64,000 bases of DNA from Adiantum capillus-veneris (Eukaryota; Streptophyta; Polypodiopsida; Polypodiales; Pteridaceae), in assembly GCA_014529385.2 (NCBI GenBank), contig CM043968.1, positions 5,184,501 through 5,248,500 on the forward strand, written 5' to 3'. Below the pieces are notes generated by a model that saw only the letters and a program-made list of their open reading frames with translations, was not told where the DNA came from and did no database searches. The position numbers and the translations under genes are program-made. Each line of letters starts with the position of its first letter. The first letter of the stretch is position 1. Shown one piece after another: positions 45,459 through 56,889 of the stretch.

Positions 45459-46540
45459 CATTAGGAGATTTCGGAGGTCTTTTAGAAGGCTTTGTTGAAA
45501 AGAGAGAAAAGGAGGTGCAACATCAAGGCAACGTAATGTAGAAAATAGAAGACATAAATAAAAAAAGACCAAACGTGAGGGTTCTTATGCAACCAGAAGG
45601 AGGAAAAGATCCTCTACAGAAAATCTATTTTGTTCATCATGGAAAGCACGAGTGCTAGATTTCAAAGTGGAGATCGGCAAGAAAACTGTTAAGAAAGTTT
45701 TGGTTCAACATCTGTACAGTCACTCTGATGTGATTGCAAATGGGGGAGATGTCTCCATGATGCAATATCTGTAATCCACGCTGACATTGATGTTTTACGG
45801 TATGTTGAAAGAACTAGCAAGAGCCTTGCAGATGAGGGTATTTTTTTCTACGAGCATTTCTACCAACTCAACTAGAGTAAACAAAAAGGTACTTTGTTTA
45901 AACTCCCTCTCCCTACCAATTGGAACTGTGTTGACTGGCCAATTTAGGACACCACAATGTGTGAAGCTCTCCGAAGTAAGTTGTTTAGGGATGCGAAGAA
46001 GTCTCTTCGAAATTTTGTACCCACCAAATTGGTGATGATTTTTAATTTTTGTCCTATAAGTTTATTTGTGGAACTATTTCACACCTGCCACATTCATGTT
46101 GCAAAGACAATGCTAGTATGTAAATCTCTAAATACTTGCTTTTGTGACAAGCTTTTTGATAGAGGGTGGTATGTTAAAGAGATGGACGGCATACATTGCG
46201 AGGTTGCACTAGACACTTTGGTGGCCAAGTACATGATCGACACACAGTCACTTCCCATCTCCTTCTGATACAAGCACTCTCAATTTTTTGCAAGTTTCTC
46301 TCAGTTTGTGTCTATTGATCAAGAGTCAGCTGGTCTGGAGAACGATGATGTCATAGATGTGGAGGTATTGGACAAAGAGCTCAACCTTGTGACAATCGTC
46401 ACAATAAGAGAGCCATGCAAGCTTCTGCAACTCCGACACGATATAGTGGGACAAAACCGCGGACAACGAGCCCTCAAAGTTCTATTTCTTACTAGGTGAA
46501 GGCAAAGTAATGCAACGAAGGGAAAAAGAGATGTTGTAAC
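45459..46540 (+). pseudogene. Relic of gene C from a second copy of the nested-transposon family
   Basis: In shifting frames this strand codes blocks homologous to gene C in the same order: KKTVKKVLVQHLYSHSD (about 45685-45735), ERTSKSLADEGIFFYEHFYQ (about 45805-45867), MCEALRSKLFRDAKKSLRNF, FVELFHTCHIHVAKTMLVCK with HCEVALDTLVAKYMID (46060-46243), IDQESAGLENDDVIDVEVLD (46312-46371) and KVMQRREKEML (46506-46538). It has many stops. It lies immediately beyond the gypsy 3' LTR and so predates the gypsy insertion or flanks it; no other genes or ends of that copy were found. Confidence 0.6.
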
Positions 46541-47006
46541 AAAGTAATCTTCTCTACCCTTGTTCCCGTTTATTCTCCCACATTAAATGATTATTTTAAT
46601 ATGAGAAAATCATTTGGGTTGGTTAGATATTAGATTTTATGACATTACCTCTCTCTTGAAATCATAGTCGTTCTCGACTATGAGGTAGAAGACATAAAGC
46701 CTTAGTCATTAGTCAATCTTGCTTAGCGGTTAGAGGATCCCTTTTTACCCTATGACATATTTCCAAGATGGATGACTAATCCATTTGATGCTTGGGAGAC
46801 ATAGCTGATGTTGCAAGCATGTTTGCTCTTTAGTCCATTTCATTGTGCCAAGTAGAGTGACAAATTTTACTTGGTGTTTGAGAGACATCGTCATCAAAAA
46901 CATGATTCTAAGCATGTATACTATTAAAATTTGTGCACAATAAAAAGAGGGAATTAATCTTATAAGACAAAAACATTGATCACTTGAAAGAAATTTGTAT
47001 ATTTGC
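46541..47006 (-). mobile_element. 3' LTR start and polypurine tract of a minus-strand chromodomain gypsy element
   Basis: On the minus strand AAGAGAGAGGTAA (46657-46645) is a good polypurine tract followed by TGTCATAAAATC at 46644, a plausible LTR start. 46658-47006 is untranslated. The rest of the LTR cannot be delimited. Confidence 0.4.
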
Positions 47007-47270
47007 TTACTCTAATGTAGCATTGAAAGCATTGACAAGGTTCATAATATCCTTAAGTTGTGTTCCTTGCATCCATCTAGCATCTTCAAAAGGATAATTT
47101 TTGAACTTAATAAGATACCGTCGGATAATCTTACCATGTCGTAGTACCTTGTCTTCATGCTGAAGGATAGCTTTGGGTTGTAGCACCTCTTCTTGATCTT
47201 CAATTTCGGGAGGTTCTTCAATAATTGGTTCACTTGGTGGCTCTTCTTTGTAGGGCTTAAGTAGGCTCAC
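47007..47270 (-). pseudogene. Chromodomain end of a gypsy integrase (chromovirus)
   Basis: VLRHGKIIRRYLIKFKNYPF EDARWM is the chromodomain signature (aromatic Y, F and W in place) at the integrase C-terminus of chromoviruses, where it guides integration to chromatin. The preceding LLKPYKEEPPSEP is the usual linker after the GPY/F module. Confidence 0.8.
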
Positions 47271-48405
47271 ATGAAAAGCATTGTGTATGAGTCAATGGTT
47301 GGGAAACTTGAGTTAAAAATCCATCCCATTGATGGGCTTCAAGATTTGGAAAGGACCATAGTATCTTTTTGCTAGCTTAGCATAATACTTTTGATGGCCC
47401 GTAGGATTTTTGTCCTTCGTTTGCCTCAATCGAGCCTTAGGAAACTTAGGTAAGACCCAATCATTTTATTTGAATGTTAAGGCCCTTCTGTCCTGTCAGC
47501 ATCAACTTTTTGCCGTTGTTGAGAGATGGATATAGCCTCCTTAATCTTTTGAAAATATTCTTGTAGGTCACGGCTAGACTCATCGGCAGCGAAAATCTTC
47601 CCATGTACTTTGAGTAGCAAGATACTTTTAGTTCTTCCTTCAATGATTTCAAAAGGCGCTTATCTCGTAGAAGTATGTAGAGTATTATTGTAAGCATACT
47701 CTATAAGAGGTATGTACTTTTCCCATTGTGAGTGTTGATCTACTTCGATAACATAAGTCATTAGTAGATCGAGTATCGTAAGATTGACTTTCTCATTTTG
47801 GCCATCCGTTTGTGGGTGATAGGACGAAGAGAAATTCAATCTTGTTCCTAGATGTTCAAAGAGACCTTTCCAAAAATTACTAGTCATTCTATGATCTCTA
47901 TTTGACACGATGGATGTTGGCAATCCATGATGGTGTTTGAAAATCTGTGATATGAAGAGAGTTGCCATTTGGTGTGCCTTAACAGTCTTTTTGGCAGGAA
48001 TAAAGTGTGCTTGCTAAACCTGTCGACTGTTGTCCATATTCTCGTATTCCCATGGATAGACTTGGGTAATCCAAAGATGAAATCTATGTATATACTCTCC
48101 CATGGTGAATTTGGAATATGAAATGGCTGGAGTAATTGAGGTTTCTTCCCTCTATCATATTTGGTCTTTTGGCATACTACACATTTTGAAACATACTCTT
48201 GTATGTCCACTTTCATGGTAAGCCAATAGAAGTACGTTTCTACTCCTTGGAGAGTAGGTTTAATGCCTATATGCCTCTCATAGGGAGGAGCATGGGGATT
48301 CATACATGAATTTCTCATGAAGGGAGTGGGTAACACATAGCCTATTTCCATGGACAAGATAACCATCCTACAAGGTGAATGGTTCCTCTTTCTTCCCCAA
48401 AGCAA
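47271..48405 (-). pseudogene. Chromovirus integrase, frameshifted
   Basis: Minus-strand frames contain CVVCQKTKYDRGKKP (zinc-finger Cys pair), PWESIYIDFIFGLP (first Asp), TTVDRFSKHTLFLP, then in other frames HGLPTSIVSNRDHRMTSNFW (second Asp) and SSSYHPQTDGQNEKVN (Glu). All three catalytic residues are recognisable but the frame is broken at least three times. Confidence 0.8.
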
Positions 48406-49247
48406 GGGATGACATTATGTCTCTCCCGGGGGATTCACTCTATATACAACATGAGACGCCACCTGCGAGTGGACAACTTCAATAAAACCCCTATATACAA
48501 CTCATTTTAGGAAATATGACCCCCCTTTCTATGCTTATACCACAATCAATGAAGAAAACTATCATACCCCTATCTTACATATAAAATTTAGATCTCACAT
48601 GATCTAACTAAGTAAAACTAGTCAAAGAGTGTGTAGCATAGTGATTGACAATGTATTAAAGAACCACTTCTATGGATAACTAGATGTACCCTTAATGTTT
48701 CTTAGTTTGAGTTTCAAACTATGTGCATGATCGACCTGCAGTCTAGCTACTCATTCAATTTTGACCCATCTAAATTACTCAAAAAACATGGTTATAAAGT
48801 TGTGTTAGGTTCTCCATCTAAATTTTCATATATACAAACTCTTTATAGCTTTCATCCCTTAATAAATGAACTACAATCACAAAACAAGCAATTGATACAA
48901 AGCAGTGTTAGTTCTTTCATGTATCTTTGTAGCTATTGACTCACAAGTTGGAGAGAAAACTCTTTTGGGAAGCCACACTTTTGAAACACAAAAACTTCCT
49001 CTCATTTTTCCCTTTTCTCACTTCCCCTCCCCCGAATATGATACCCCCCTCCTTTATTTTTAATCTTGGGAGATAAATTATTGGGGGCTTGTCCCTAACT
49101 TATACGCTTATGTAATTTGTAAAAAAAAAACCCTCCCTTGCACTTACGTGGTGCGATAAGTTTTCCATGGTGAATCCCCTGGGATGTCTCTATAGTCAGG
49201 GTGAGTAGCATACTCATCTATCATAGAAGATAGATCATTGTGAGTAG
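48406..49247. other. Non-coding stretch where protease and reverse transcriptase should be
   Basis: No protein domain is recognisable; AT-rich, with poly-A 49120-49130. The flanking gag and integrase belong to one minus-strand element, so about 2 kb of pol appears deleted or replaced. Confidence 0.6.
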
Positions 49248-50500
49248 CTATAGATATCGCATTAACTTTTGGTCGTCGTGAAAGTGCATTGGCCACTTGA
49301 TTGTGCTTACCAGCAATGTGAGCAATATGGAATTAAATTGCGAAGGAAAATTTTCCCACCTCATTTGTTTGTTGGAAAGCTTGGTTTGCGTCATGAATTT
49401 GGAAATGATGCATGAAGAAACCATGGCATGATGGATTAGTTCGATGATAGAACCAGGCCGTTGAGAGTTGACATATTTGGCCATATCTTCAGGTAATCCC
49501 AGCACAATTGTTGCTTTTGCTCGGTGAAGTCTATCTTTTGGAAGACAATAGCCTTGAGATGTAAATCGCAAAACTTGTCTACATATTTGCTGATAGACTC
49601 ACGAGAGAGAATCTTCAAATTACGCCATTCGGTGAGCACTTTGTCCTTTGCATCGCTTGCAAGGAATTGCTTCATGATAGAAACTTGTAGAGTTTTCCAT
49701 GTCTTTGGGGTTTCTCCATTGCGACGAAGGCTAGCCCACCATTGATGAGCCAATTTTTGGAAGTGCATAGCTACATGACGTAGCTTGGAGGACTTTGTGA
49801 AGCCCTTGTGTCCAAAGACCGCATCAAATTGTTGGATGAAGGCCAATACTTTTTCAGTAGCACCAAAGGTGCCATCATAGGTGATAAAAGAGATACTCTT
49901 TCCTTCCTCTTTGAACTTCTTGAGCTTTTGTGACCTTCGCCATGCAGGGCAATGTCCTCTTGTATTCTCTAGGAGAATAGCCATAGCTTTTGTTAGAAGA
50001 AGAGGAAGGTGTAGAAGAACGAGAAGAGGGTGACCTCTTTCTTGCCCTTTTCTTCCTTTGTTTCCTCTCTTCCCATTAGGAGTGATGAGGAGAAGGATTC
50101 TGTGTTGATCATTTCCTCTTGGGAGGGGTTGGCGATCGTCTAGACCTCCATCTACGTAGAGCCACATCTTAAAGTTTCATTGCTTTCTTGCTCTTTGGAT
50201 TCCTCTTCTCGTATGTGAGAGAGTCTTCTTTTGGGGGTCTCTTCAAGAGGCCTCCTAAGCTCTCTCTTGGAGAGGAAGGGTAATCCCATAAACGCAAAGT
50301 TGTTGAGTAACTTTGGCTTGCAAAGTAGGGTTGCCCATAGCTTGCTGCAACCTAGTAACAAGATAATTGACAAACATAGGGGAATCATCATTAGCACCTT
50401 CATGTGAAAAATCAAAGCTATCAATGCTCATTCTACTCTCTTGGTTATTGTTATCCATGTTAAAAAAATTTGTGTACTTACATAGTGTATGCTTTGGCAA
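49248..50500 (-). pseudogene. gag: Chromovirus gag, frameshifted
   Basis: N-part MSIDSFDFSHEGANDDSPMF with VNYLVTRLQQAMGNP (50430-50260), then after a frameshift ITYDGTFGATEKVLAFIQQF, HQWWASLRRNGETPKTWKTL and SRESISKYVDKFCDLHLKA, the Retrotrans_gag core. Zinc knuckle and protease are absent. Confidence 0.75.
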
Positions 50501-50854
50501 TTAAAAACCTTAGTTGCCACTTCTCTTAGCCTTTGAAAATTGGCACTTAAGTATCTACACCCACGACTCGAAGTGGTTAATTATAGAGAGTAGTGGAGTG
50601 GGTTTAATATTGCAAAGTTGCCGAGGGCTAGCTCCTTTTGGACTTCTTATGGATCAGTAATGGTAAAGCCGTAGGAAAGTCTAAAAACACCCCATTATTA
50701 AATACAAAGCTCTCGAGGTGTGCACCATATCCCACATAGTGGGCTCAACAAAACCGATAATAGATCCCAGGCCCACGTACGCTAATATAAATAACAAAAT
50801 CAACCATTTATAGGCTACTTAAGGACCTCTCCTCTTAAGCAAGAAAAGAGAAAC

Positions 50855-51010
50855 CAAATGCTCTACTACCAATGTAATGGAAATGGCCTATTAACTTTGA
50901 GACTATGTAGCAAAAATTAGAGAAAGTAGTTTTTAGAAATTACTTTGAGTGCATAGCGGGCGAACTTAATTGATGGTAGCAACATAATCATAGCATTTAG
51001 TTAACTTGAC
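50855..51010 (-). mobile_element. Primer-binding site and part of the 5' LTR of the chromovirus
   Basis: The minus strand reads TTGGTAGTAGAGCATTTGG at 50873-50855, similar to the initiator-Met primer-binding site TTGGTATCAGAGCATTGG. TGTAATGG (plus, 50875) would then be the inner end of the 5' LTR, whose outer end is not identified. Confidence 0.45.
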
Positions 51011-51557
51011 ATGGACAATACTTTTGCAAGAGAGAGAGAGTTTAGAGAACATGACAACAATTGAGGACCGGATTTATGTGGAGCCGGTCCCCCCTCCAAT
51101 AGGCGTTTGTATTATAGTTTCTCCCATCAAGAGAGACTTGTTACAATACAATCTTTGTGTTCCTTGTGACCTAGGTGATGCAATGAAGATGGAAAGCTTC
51201 ATGCATCACACGAATAACATAAACTTTGTGGAAAGCATTAACTATCCCAAGCCTCAGTCCCAAGACCTCAAACACCTTCGAAGGTGGAGAGAGCTAGCAG
51301 GGAATGAGGGTAGGGAAGAGGAAGAAGAAACATTTCATAGGAAAAAGAATTAGTTCTTCACTTATCATCACTCTTCTTGCTATCATAAATAATAGCATAG
51401 TAATGAAGATGGAGAAGATGGCAAACTTAAACATTGAAGCATGGCTCTTGGTTGGATTCACATTCCTTAGCCAAGAGTGTTGGTGCAGGCTCTCAACCTC
51501 TCTACTTGCTTGGAGAAGGAGAGGGATCTCTCACACTTTGCACAATACACAATGAGA

Positions 51558-51604
<47 letters not shown>

Positions 51605-51990
51605 ACTATACCCCTCAAGAAACCCCCTAGCTTGCTTTGGTCGAGCCCCCCTTGTAGCTCATGCTTGAAGCTCATTAGACCCCTCCAAGAAAAATGGGTG
51701 ATATTTGTGTTGATATTCCAACGAGAAGCCCCCTTCCATGTGGTTAGTTGAGAGGGGTTTCCCACATGCAACATAGTCACCCCCAATACACACAAATGGT
51801 TTCAAAATAAAGGCTTTAGTCGGCGGTGAAGGGACAATGATTCCTCTACCGTTTTCCTAGATATATTAGATGGATGTATCCACAAATGCTCTTAGAGATG
51901 CCAAAGCTTATAATTCAAATTCCAAAGCCATATTCCTTTGCTGCCAACCATAGCATAAACAACAGCGGAGAGTAGGATCATTTCATGCTT
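51011..51990. other. Non-coding stretch with (GT)n microsatellite
   Basis: (GT)n at about 51559-51602. Short open frames here show no family features. Confidence 0.6.
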
Positions 51991-52009
51991 GAAAAAATGC
52001 TTGACAAAT

Positions 52010-53235
52010 CTGATCAAAACGCTTTCTAGGCATTTCTAAGCGCTTTATAACCACTTGTTTAGCACTTTTTAACCACCTATTGAGCACCATTGAGCACTTT
52101 AGAGCAGTTTCTAACCACCTGGTCACCACTTTCTAAGCACCTAGCTACCACTTTGTTGGCAACAGAAAGCAGTTTAGATCACTTTTTAACAACCTATTTA
52201 GCAATATTGAGCACTTCAAAGCACTATCTTACTACCAAGTCACCACTTTGTACTCCTTGTGAGTAGAGAAAGTGATTCAGAGTGCAGATTGGTTCCTTGA
52301 AAGCACTTTGAAGTACTTTCTAAGCACCATTAAGCATTGTGGAGCACTTCCAAGAAGACTCTTCACTCAATCCTCACCACTTGGCCTAAACTTCATAACC
52401 ACCTAGTAAGCAGTTAAGAGCTATGTCAAAGTACTTCAAATTACTTTCAAGGACCCTTTCAGCACTTTCTCACCACTTTCTCACTACCTATTAAGCCCTT
52501 TCAAGCATATTGTAGGCACCATTGAGCACTTTAGAGCACTAACTAAGCACCTGGTTACCACTTTCTTGGCACCATAAAGCATTTCAAATCACTTTTTGAC
52601 CACCTACTATTGAGAAACAGTGAGATCTTCAAAGCACTTTTACCACCTAGTCACCACTTTTACTCCTTGTGAGCAGTTTAAGTGCTTCAGATTGCAGATT
52701 GGTTCCTTGAAGCACTTTGAAGTACTTTCTAAGCACCATTCAGTATTGTGGAGCACTTCAAAGCAGTCTCTTCACTCAATCCTTTCCACTTGGTTGAAAC
52801 TTTATAACCACCTAGTAAAGTATAGAGCTATGTCAAAGCACTTCAAAGTACATTCAAGGTTCCTTTCAACACTTTCAAGCACTTTCTGACCACATGTTAA
52901 GCACTTTCAACATATTGTATGCGCCATTGACTATTTCAGAGCACTTTCTAACCACCTGGCTATCACTTTCTTTGCACCATAAATAATTTCGAATCACTTT
53001 CTGACCACCTATTGAGCAACATTGAGCACTTCAAAGCACTTTCTTACCACCTAGTCACCACTATGTGCTCCTTCTGAAGAGTTTAAGTGCTTCAAAGTGC
53101 TGATTGCTTCCTTGAAGGCACTTTGAAGTGCTTTCTAAGCACCATTCAACATTGTGGAGCACTTCAAAGTAGTCTCTTTACTCAATCCTTATCAATTGGT
53201 CAAAACTTCATAACCACCTAAGGGGAGGATCCACA
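52010..53235. repeat. Satellite-like array with higher-order repeat (three ~410-bp units)
   Basis: Built from short variants of AGCACTTTCTAACCACCTAGT and CACCATTGAGCACTT. A higher-order unit of about 400-425 bp recurs: GTCACCACTTTGTACTCCTT with GTGCAGATTGGTTCCTTGAA (about 52240-52300, 52650-52715, 53055-53115), GGAGCACTTCxAAG with CTCTTCACTCAATCCT, and AACTTCATAACCACCTAGTA. Not coding. Confidence 0.8.
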
Positions 53236-53740
53236 TTCCGAGCGAACAAAATTGAGCAATGCATTTTTTCGAGTGAAGCTTGTAAAAAACTTGATACAAA
53301 ATGCATACTTGCTTAAGTTAACCAAGCTAACAAAATGCAATAGGTACTACAAGAAACTTGGAAAATTTCTCCACCATAGGTTGGAAGAACGCCATGAAGA
53401 ACACTAAGAAGTGCTTTCTCACCAAGAAGAACACTTAAACATGTCTTTGTTCAATACTCTGTATGACATTGCTACTTGAGGGCAGAGAAAATGATTGGAC
53501 CAAGTAAGCTTGCACCTCATCTGGGTGGACGAGTGTGACAAGGTATTAGGAGCGATAACATGGACGCTGATCTCGAATTAATAGCTTTCTACATCTAGTA
53601 TGTCATACTATTTTTATAGAAGAAAAGCAAGGAGAATCTCGAGAGATTCTCTCTCTCTCTTTCTCTATGAATTGTAGCAGTTGCCACTTCCATGTCTCCC
53701 TCTCTTTATCTTTTGGTTGCATGGAAGGCTACGACGGCAT
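53236..53740. other. Non-coding stretch
   Basis: No gene or recognised element. Confidence 0.5.
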
Positions 53741-53841
<101 letters not shown>

Positions 53842-53939
53842 CAACTGTAGAAGCCTTTCTGGCTGCTTTCACCTTGTGCAATATGTTAACATGCAGAAGT
53901 TGAAGACGAGGGAGCCGTGAGTGAGAGAGAGCTACTTGA

Positions 53940-54033
53940 TTACGAGTATTTTGGGAATTTATGACAAAATACCGGGGGTATTTGGGGAATTTTTAAAATT
54001 TGCAGAGGGATATTTTGGTAATTTTCCCAAAAG
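53940..54033 (-). repeat. Partial inverted copy of the foldback element end
   Basis: GTATTTTGGGAATTTATGAC ... TTTTGGTAATTTTCCCAAAA is the diverged reverse complement of 55291-55400. Confidence 0.65.
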
Positions 54034-54902
54034 AAAAATGCAAGAGAGGAAGCAATAACGATTCTATGTAAAAAAATGCAAGAGAATTATTGATAATATT
54101 AATGTAAATATACATAGTGGAAGTCTGCGATGATGACAGACGACGTCAAAGTTAAAGTGGCGATCGATGAAGTCAGATTGCCTATGTTATAAATATCTCT
54201 CTATAGATCAAGCGGCATAACATTGTGGGCTAGTGACGGGATTATACAAGGAGAGGCGAAGAAAAAGGCCAAGACTGCGAGGATTTTTTCAGTAGTGAAT
54301 AGCTAGAGATGACCTTAGAGCATGCACATTGACTTAAAGAGGTAGCAGAAGAGCAATCATGAGTAGAGCTGGGGCGCCCTGGATAGGAGAAAGGAAGGAG
54401 GAGGGGAGATGGAACTGTGGTGTTAGGTGCTAGGCACCCAACTGGATGGGAGAGATCAAGGAGGAGGGATGTGGTGGAGGGCAGCATCAAAGGAGGACAA
54501 CACTGCCCCTAGGATGGGGTGCCTGCTTAATATAGCAATTGATCACCTGACCTCCATTGCTGCAAATTGTTTCCTTGTGATCATGTTCGTCTTCATGTCT
54601 GCAAGCACCCATTTCCAATATAGTATTTGCAGCCGCAGCAGTTGTTTCACCATGTATAGCAGCTTCGAGATCTAAGAAAGGATCAAAGAGCCAAGAGAAT
54701 AAGGAATTCAGGCCATCGAATTGTAACCACCTTGCTCCAACTGAAGCTTCAAATCTTCCAAATGCTTCCAGTGCAGTGGTTGCACATCATTCAAGCCTTT
54801 CCCATACTCTGATTGAAAGCTGACGAGCTGGGTGGTAGTCTACGTGTGTGGCCGCTAGCTACCTTGCCATCATAGCACCCCGCTTGTCTATCCCTCTCCT
54901 TT
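54034..54902. other. Non-coding stretch
   Basis: Short open frames on both strands, no domain recognised. Confidence 0.5.
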
Positions 54903-54984
54903 CTCATTCACGCTTGGGACAATGCTCGAAAAGGTCCCGCGTCGACGCGGGACCTTTTCGAGCACTGTTCCAAGCGTGAATGAG
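54903..54984. repeat. 82-bp near-perfect palindrome
   Basis: The arms are 41 bp each, centre GTC/GAC at 54943/54944, with two mismatched pairs. The core is CCCGCGTCGACGCGGG and the ends CTCATTCACG / CGTGAATGAG. A related half site, GTGCCGCGCCGGCGCAGA with TTTCGAGCACA, lies at about 55061-55096. Confidence 0.9.
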
Positions 54985-55290
54985 TAGGAAGTTATAAGGA
55001 AGGAAAATTTATTTTTGTCAAGCGTAGCAATTGTGCCGGCCATGGTTGCCTATCCAAAAGCGTGCCGCGCCGGCGCAGAGAGGTTTCGAGCACAAAATAG
55101 GCTTTCACTACCTTGAAGAGTCTCCTATAACCTCCGTCTCCTCTGCCCTCACAACATCTCCCCTCCATGCTCCCTCTCACTCGTTTCTTCTCCTTTCCTC
55201 CTTGCTCATCACCCCTCTATGCCACGTTGCCACCACCTCTCACACTTTTTTGGTGAAGAGGATACATCCCGGATTGGAAGCTCCCCAATA

Positions 55291-55772
55291 ATTTTAGGAA
55301 AAATTACCAAAACACCCCTCTAAATTGTGGAAATTCCCAAAATACCCCTAGTATATTGTCATAAATTCCCAAAATGCCCTTCAAATTTTCCAAAATTCCA
55401 AAATACCCCTCGTTATGAGAGTAAATTTCTCCAGAAATAAATTTTTTATAGCTCTTCATAAGATCATAGAAGATGCCACATTTTTGTAGCTCTTCATAAG
55501 AAGACTGATTGTCTATCACACAAGATGCTAACACTACAATTTGAGTTGGTTATGCAGGCTTTGGAGATGAATTGCTTCATTATTTTTAGACATAATCGCC
55601 TTTTTTGTGAGGTAATTTGTAACAAATTACATGCTAATAACGAAAAAATAGATCTCAATTGTCAAAAGGGAATAAAGATTAGAAAATCTTGAAAAATGCA
55701 ACCAAAATAGATACAAAGGTATTTTGGGAATTTCTACAAATTAGAGGGGTAGTTTGTTAATTTTCCTAAAAT
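55291..55772. mobile_element. Foldback/MITE-like element, 482 bp, ~54-bp terminal inverted repeats
   Basis: Left ATTTTAGGAAAAATTACCAA ... ATTCCCAAAATAC (to 55344) and right GTATTTTGGGAATT ... TTTTCCTAAAAT (55719-55772) are reverse complements with few mismatches. The left arm is followed by two more CCAAAATxCCC(C/T)T units. No clear target duplication. No ORF. Confidence 0.6.
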
Positions 55773-56103
55773 TTTATGTACTTCTATGAGGTACACAATT
55801 TACCTAAATTTGGGGTCTACCCGCGACCCAACATCCTTACATAAGAAATCCCCTCCTCAAATTTGATGTTAGAGAGAGAGAGAGGAGAGTTATCACCCAA
55901 GGCAACAGAAGGAGTAACATCGTTGCCATGCGCGTTTCTCTCTCTCTCCCTCTCGCTTTGTTGTAGTAGGTTGACCATGGTCCACCATGAAATCACTCCT
56001 TCTCCACCTTCCCTCATCGTCCCTTCTGACAGACCTACACAACAACATGCCTTCTCCTTTTTCCTCTAAACGGAGGGCATTGGTATCTCCTTGTTTTGTG
56101 ATT

Positions 56104-56120
56104 CCCCCCCCCCCCCCCCC
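56104..56120. repeat. Poly-C tract
   Basis: 17 C residues. Confidence 0.9.
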
Positions 56121-56509
56121 ACTCTCTTGATCCTCAACATGACTTGTCTATGCCCTGGCCTCTTCTTGTGCTATTTTTGAAAGTATGCCACGTTCGTGCG
56201 GTAACGTAGAGTATAGCACCAAACAAGGATTCATTCTATTTCTCATGCCGTGATTCTCAACAGGACTCCTTTTTGCTCTCTTTCTGTACTCTGTCTGAAT
56301 GTATGATGTGTCCGCACGAAGATGGTTCGAGCACAAAACAAAGCAACATTTAGATATAGTGCTTATATGTCTTTTTGTAATCACTTCATTCAAGCGCTTG
56401 ATTAAGATCCTTTCATGGATAGAGAGGATGAGTAGAGCTTTTTAAAGGCACTTGAGGTCTCGCTCGGTTTTTCCTTTTTCTTGGTAAAGTATGCTCGGTG
56501 TATGGTAAG

Positions 56510-56885
56510 ACTCCCTAGTAAGCAGTTTAGAGCTATATCAAAGCATTTCAAAGTACTTTGAAGGACCCTTTCAACACTTTGAATCACTTTGAAACACTTT
56601 ATTACCACCTATCAAGAATATTGTAGGTACCATTGAGCATTTCCAAGCACTTTTAGGTGCTTTTAAGGCACTTGTAAGCACTTTCTAGGCACCAGTGAGC
56701 ACTATGAAGCTTTTTCTAACCACTTGCTCAGTACTTCCTACTCCAAGTAAGCAGTTTAGACCTATTCAAATCACTTCATAACATGAAGCACTTCTAGTCT
56801 GAAGTCTAACCACTTGGTCATCACATTCTACTTATCCATTGAGCAATTTCAATTTACAACAAAGAACTTCTAGGCACTTTTAGCA
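56510..56885. repeat. Outlying block of the 52-kb satellite family
   Basis: Shares AAGCAGTTTAGAGCTAT with TCAAAGCATTTCAAAGTACT, TATTGTAGGTACCATTGAGC and ACCACTTGxTCA strings with the array at 52010-53235, in the same orientation. Confidence 0.75.
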
Positions 56886-56889
56886 ACAA

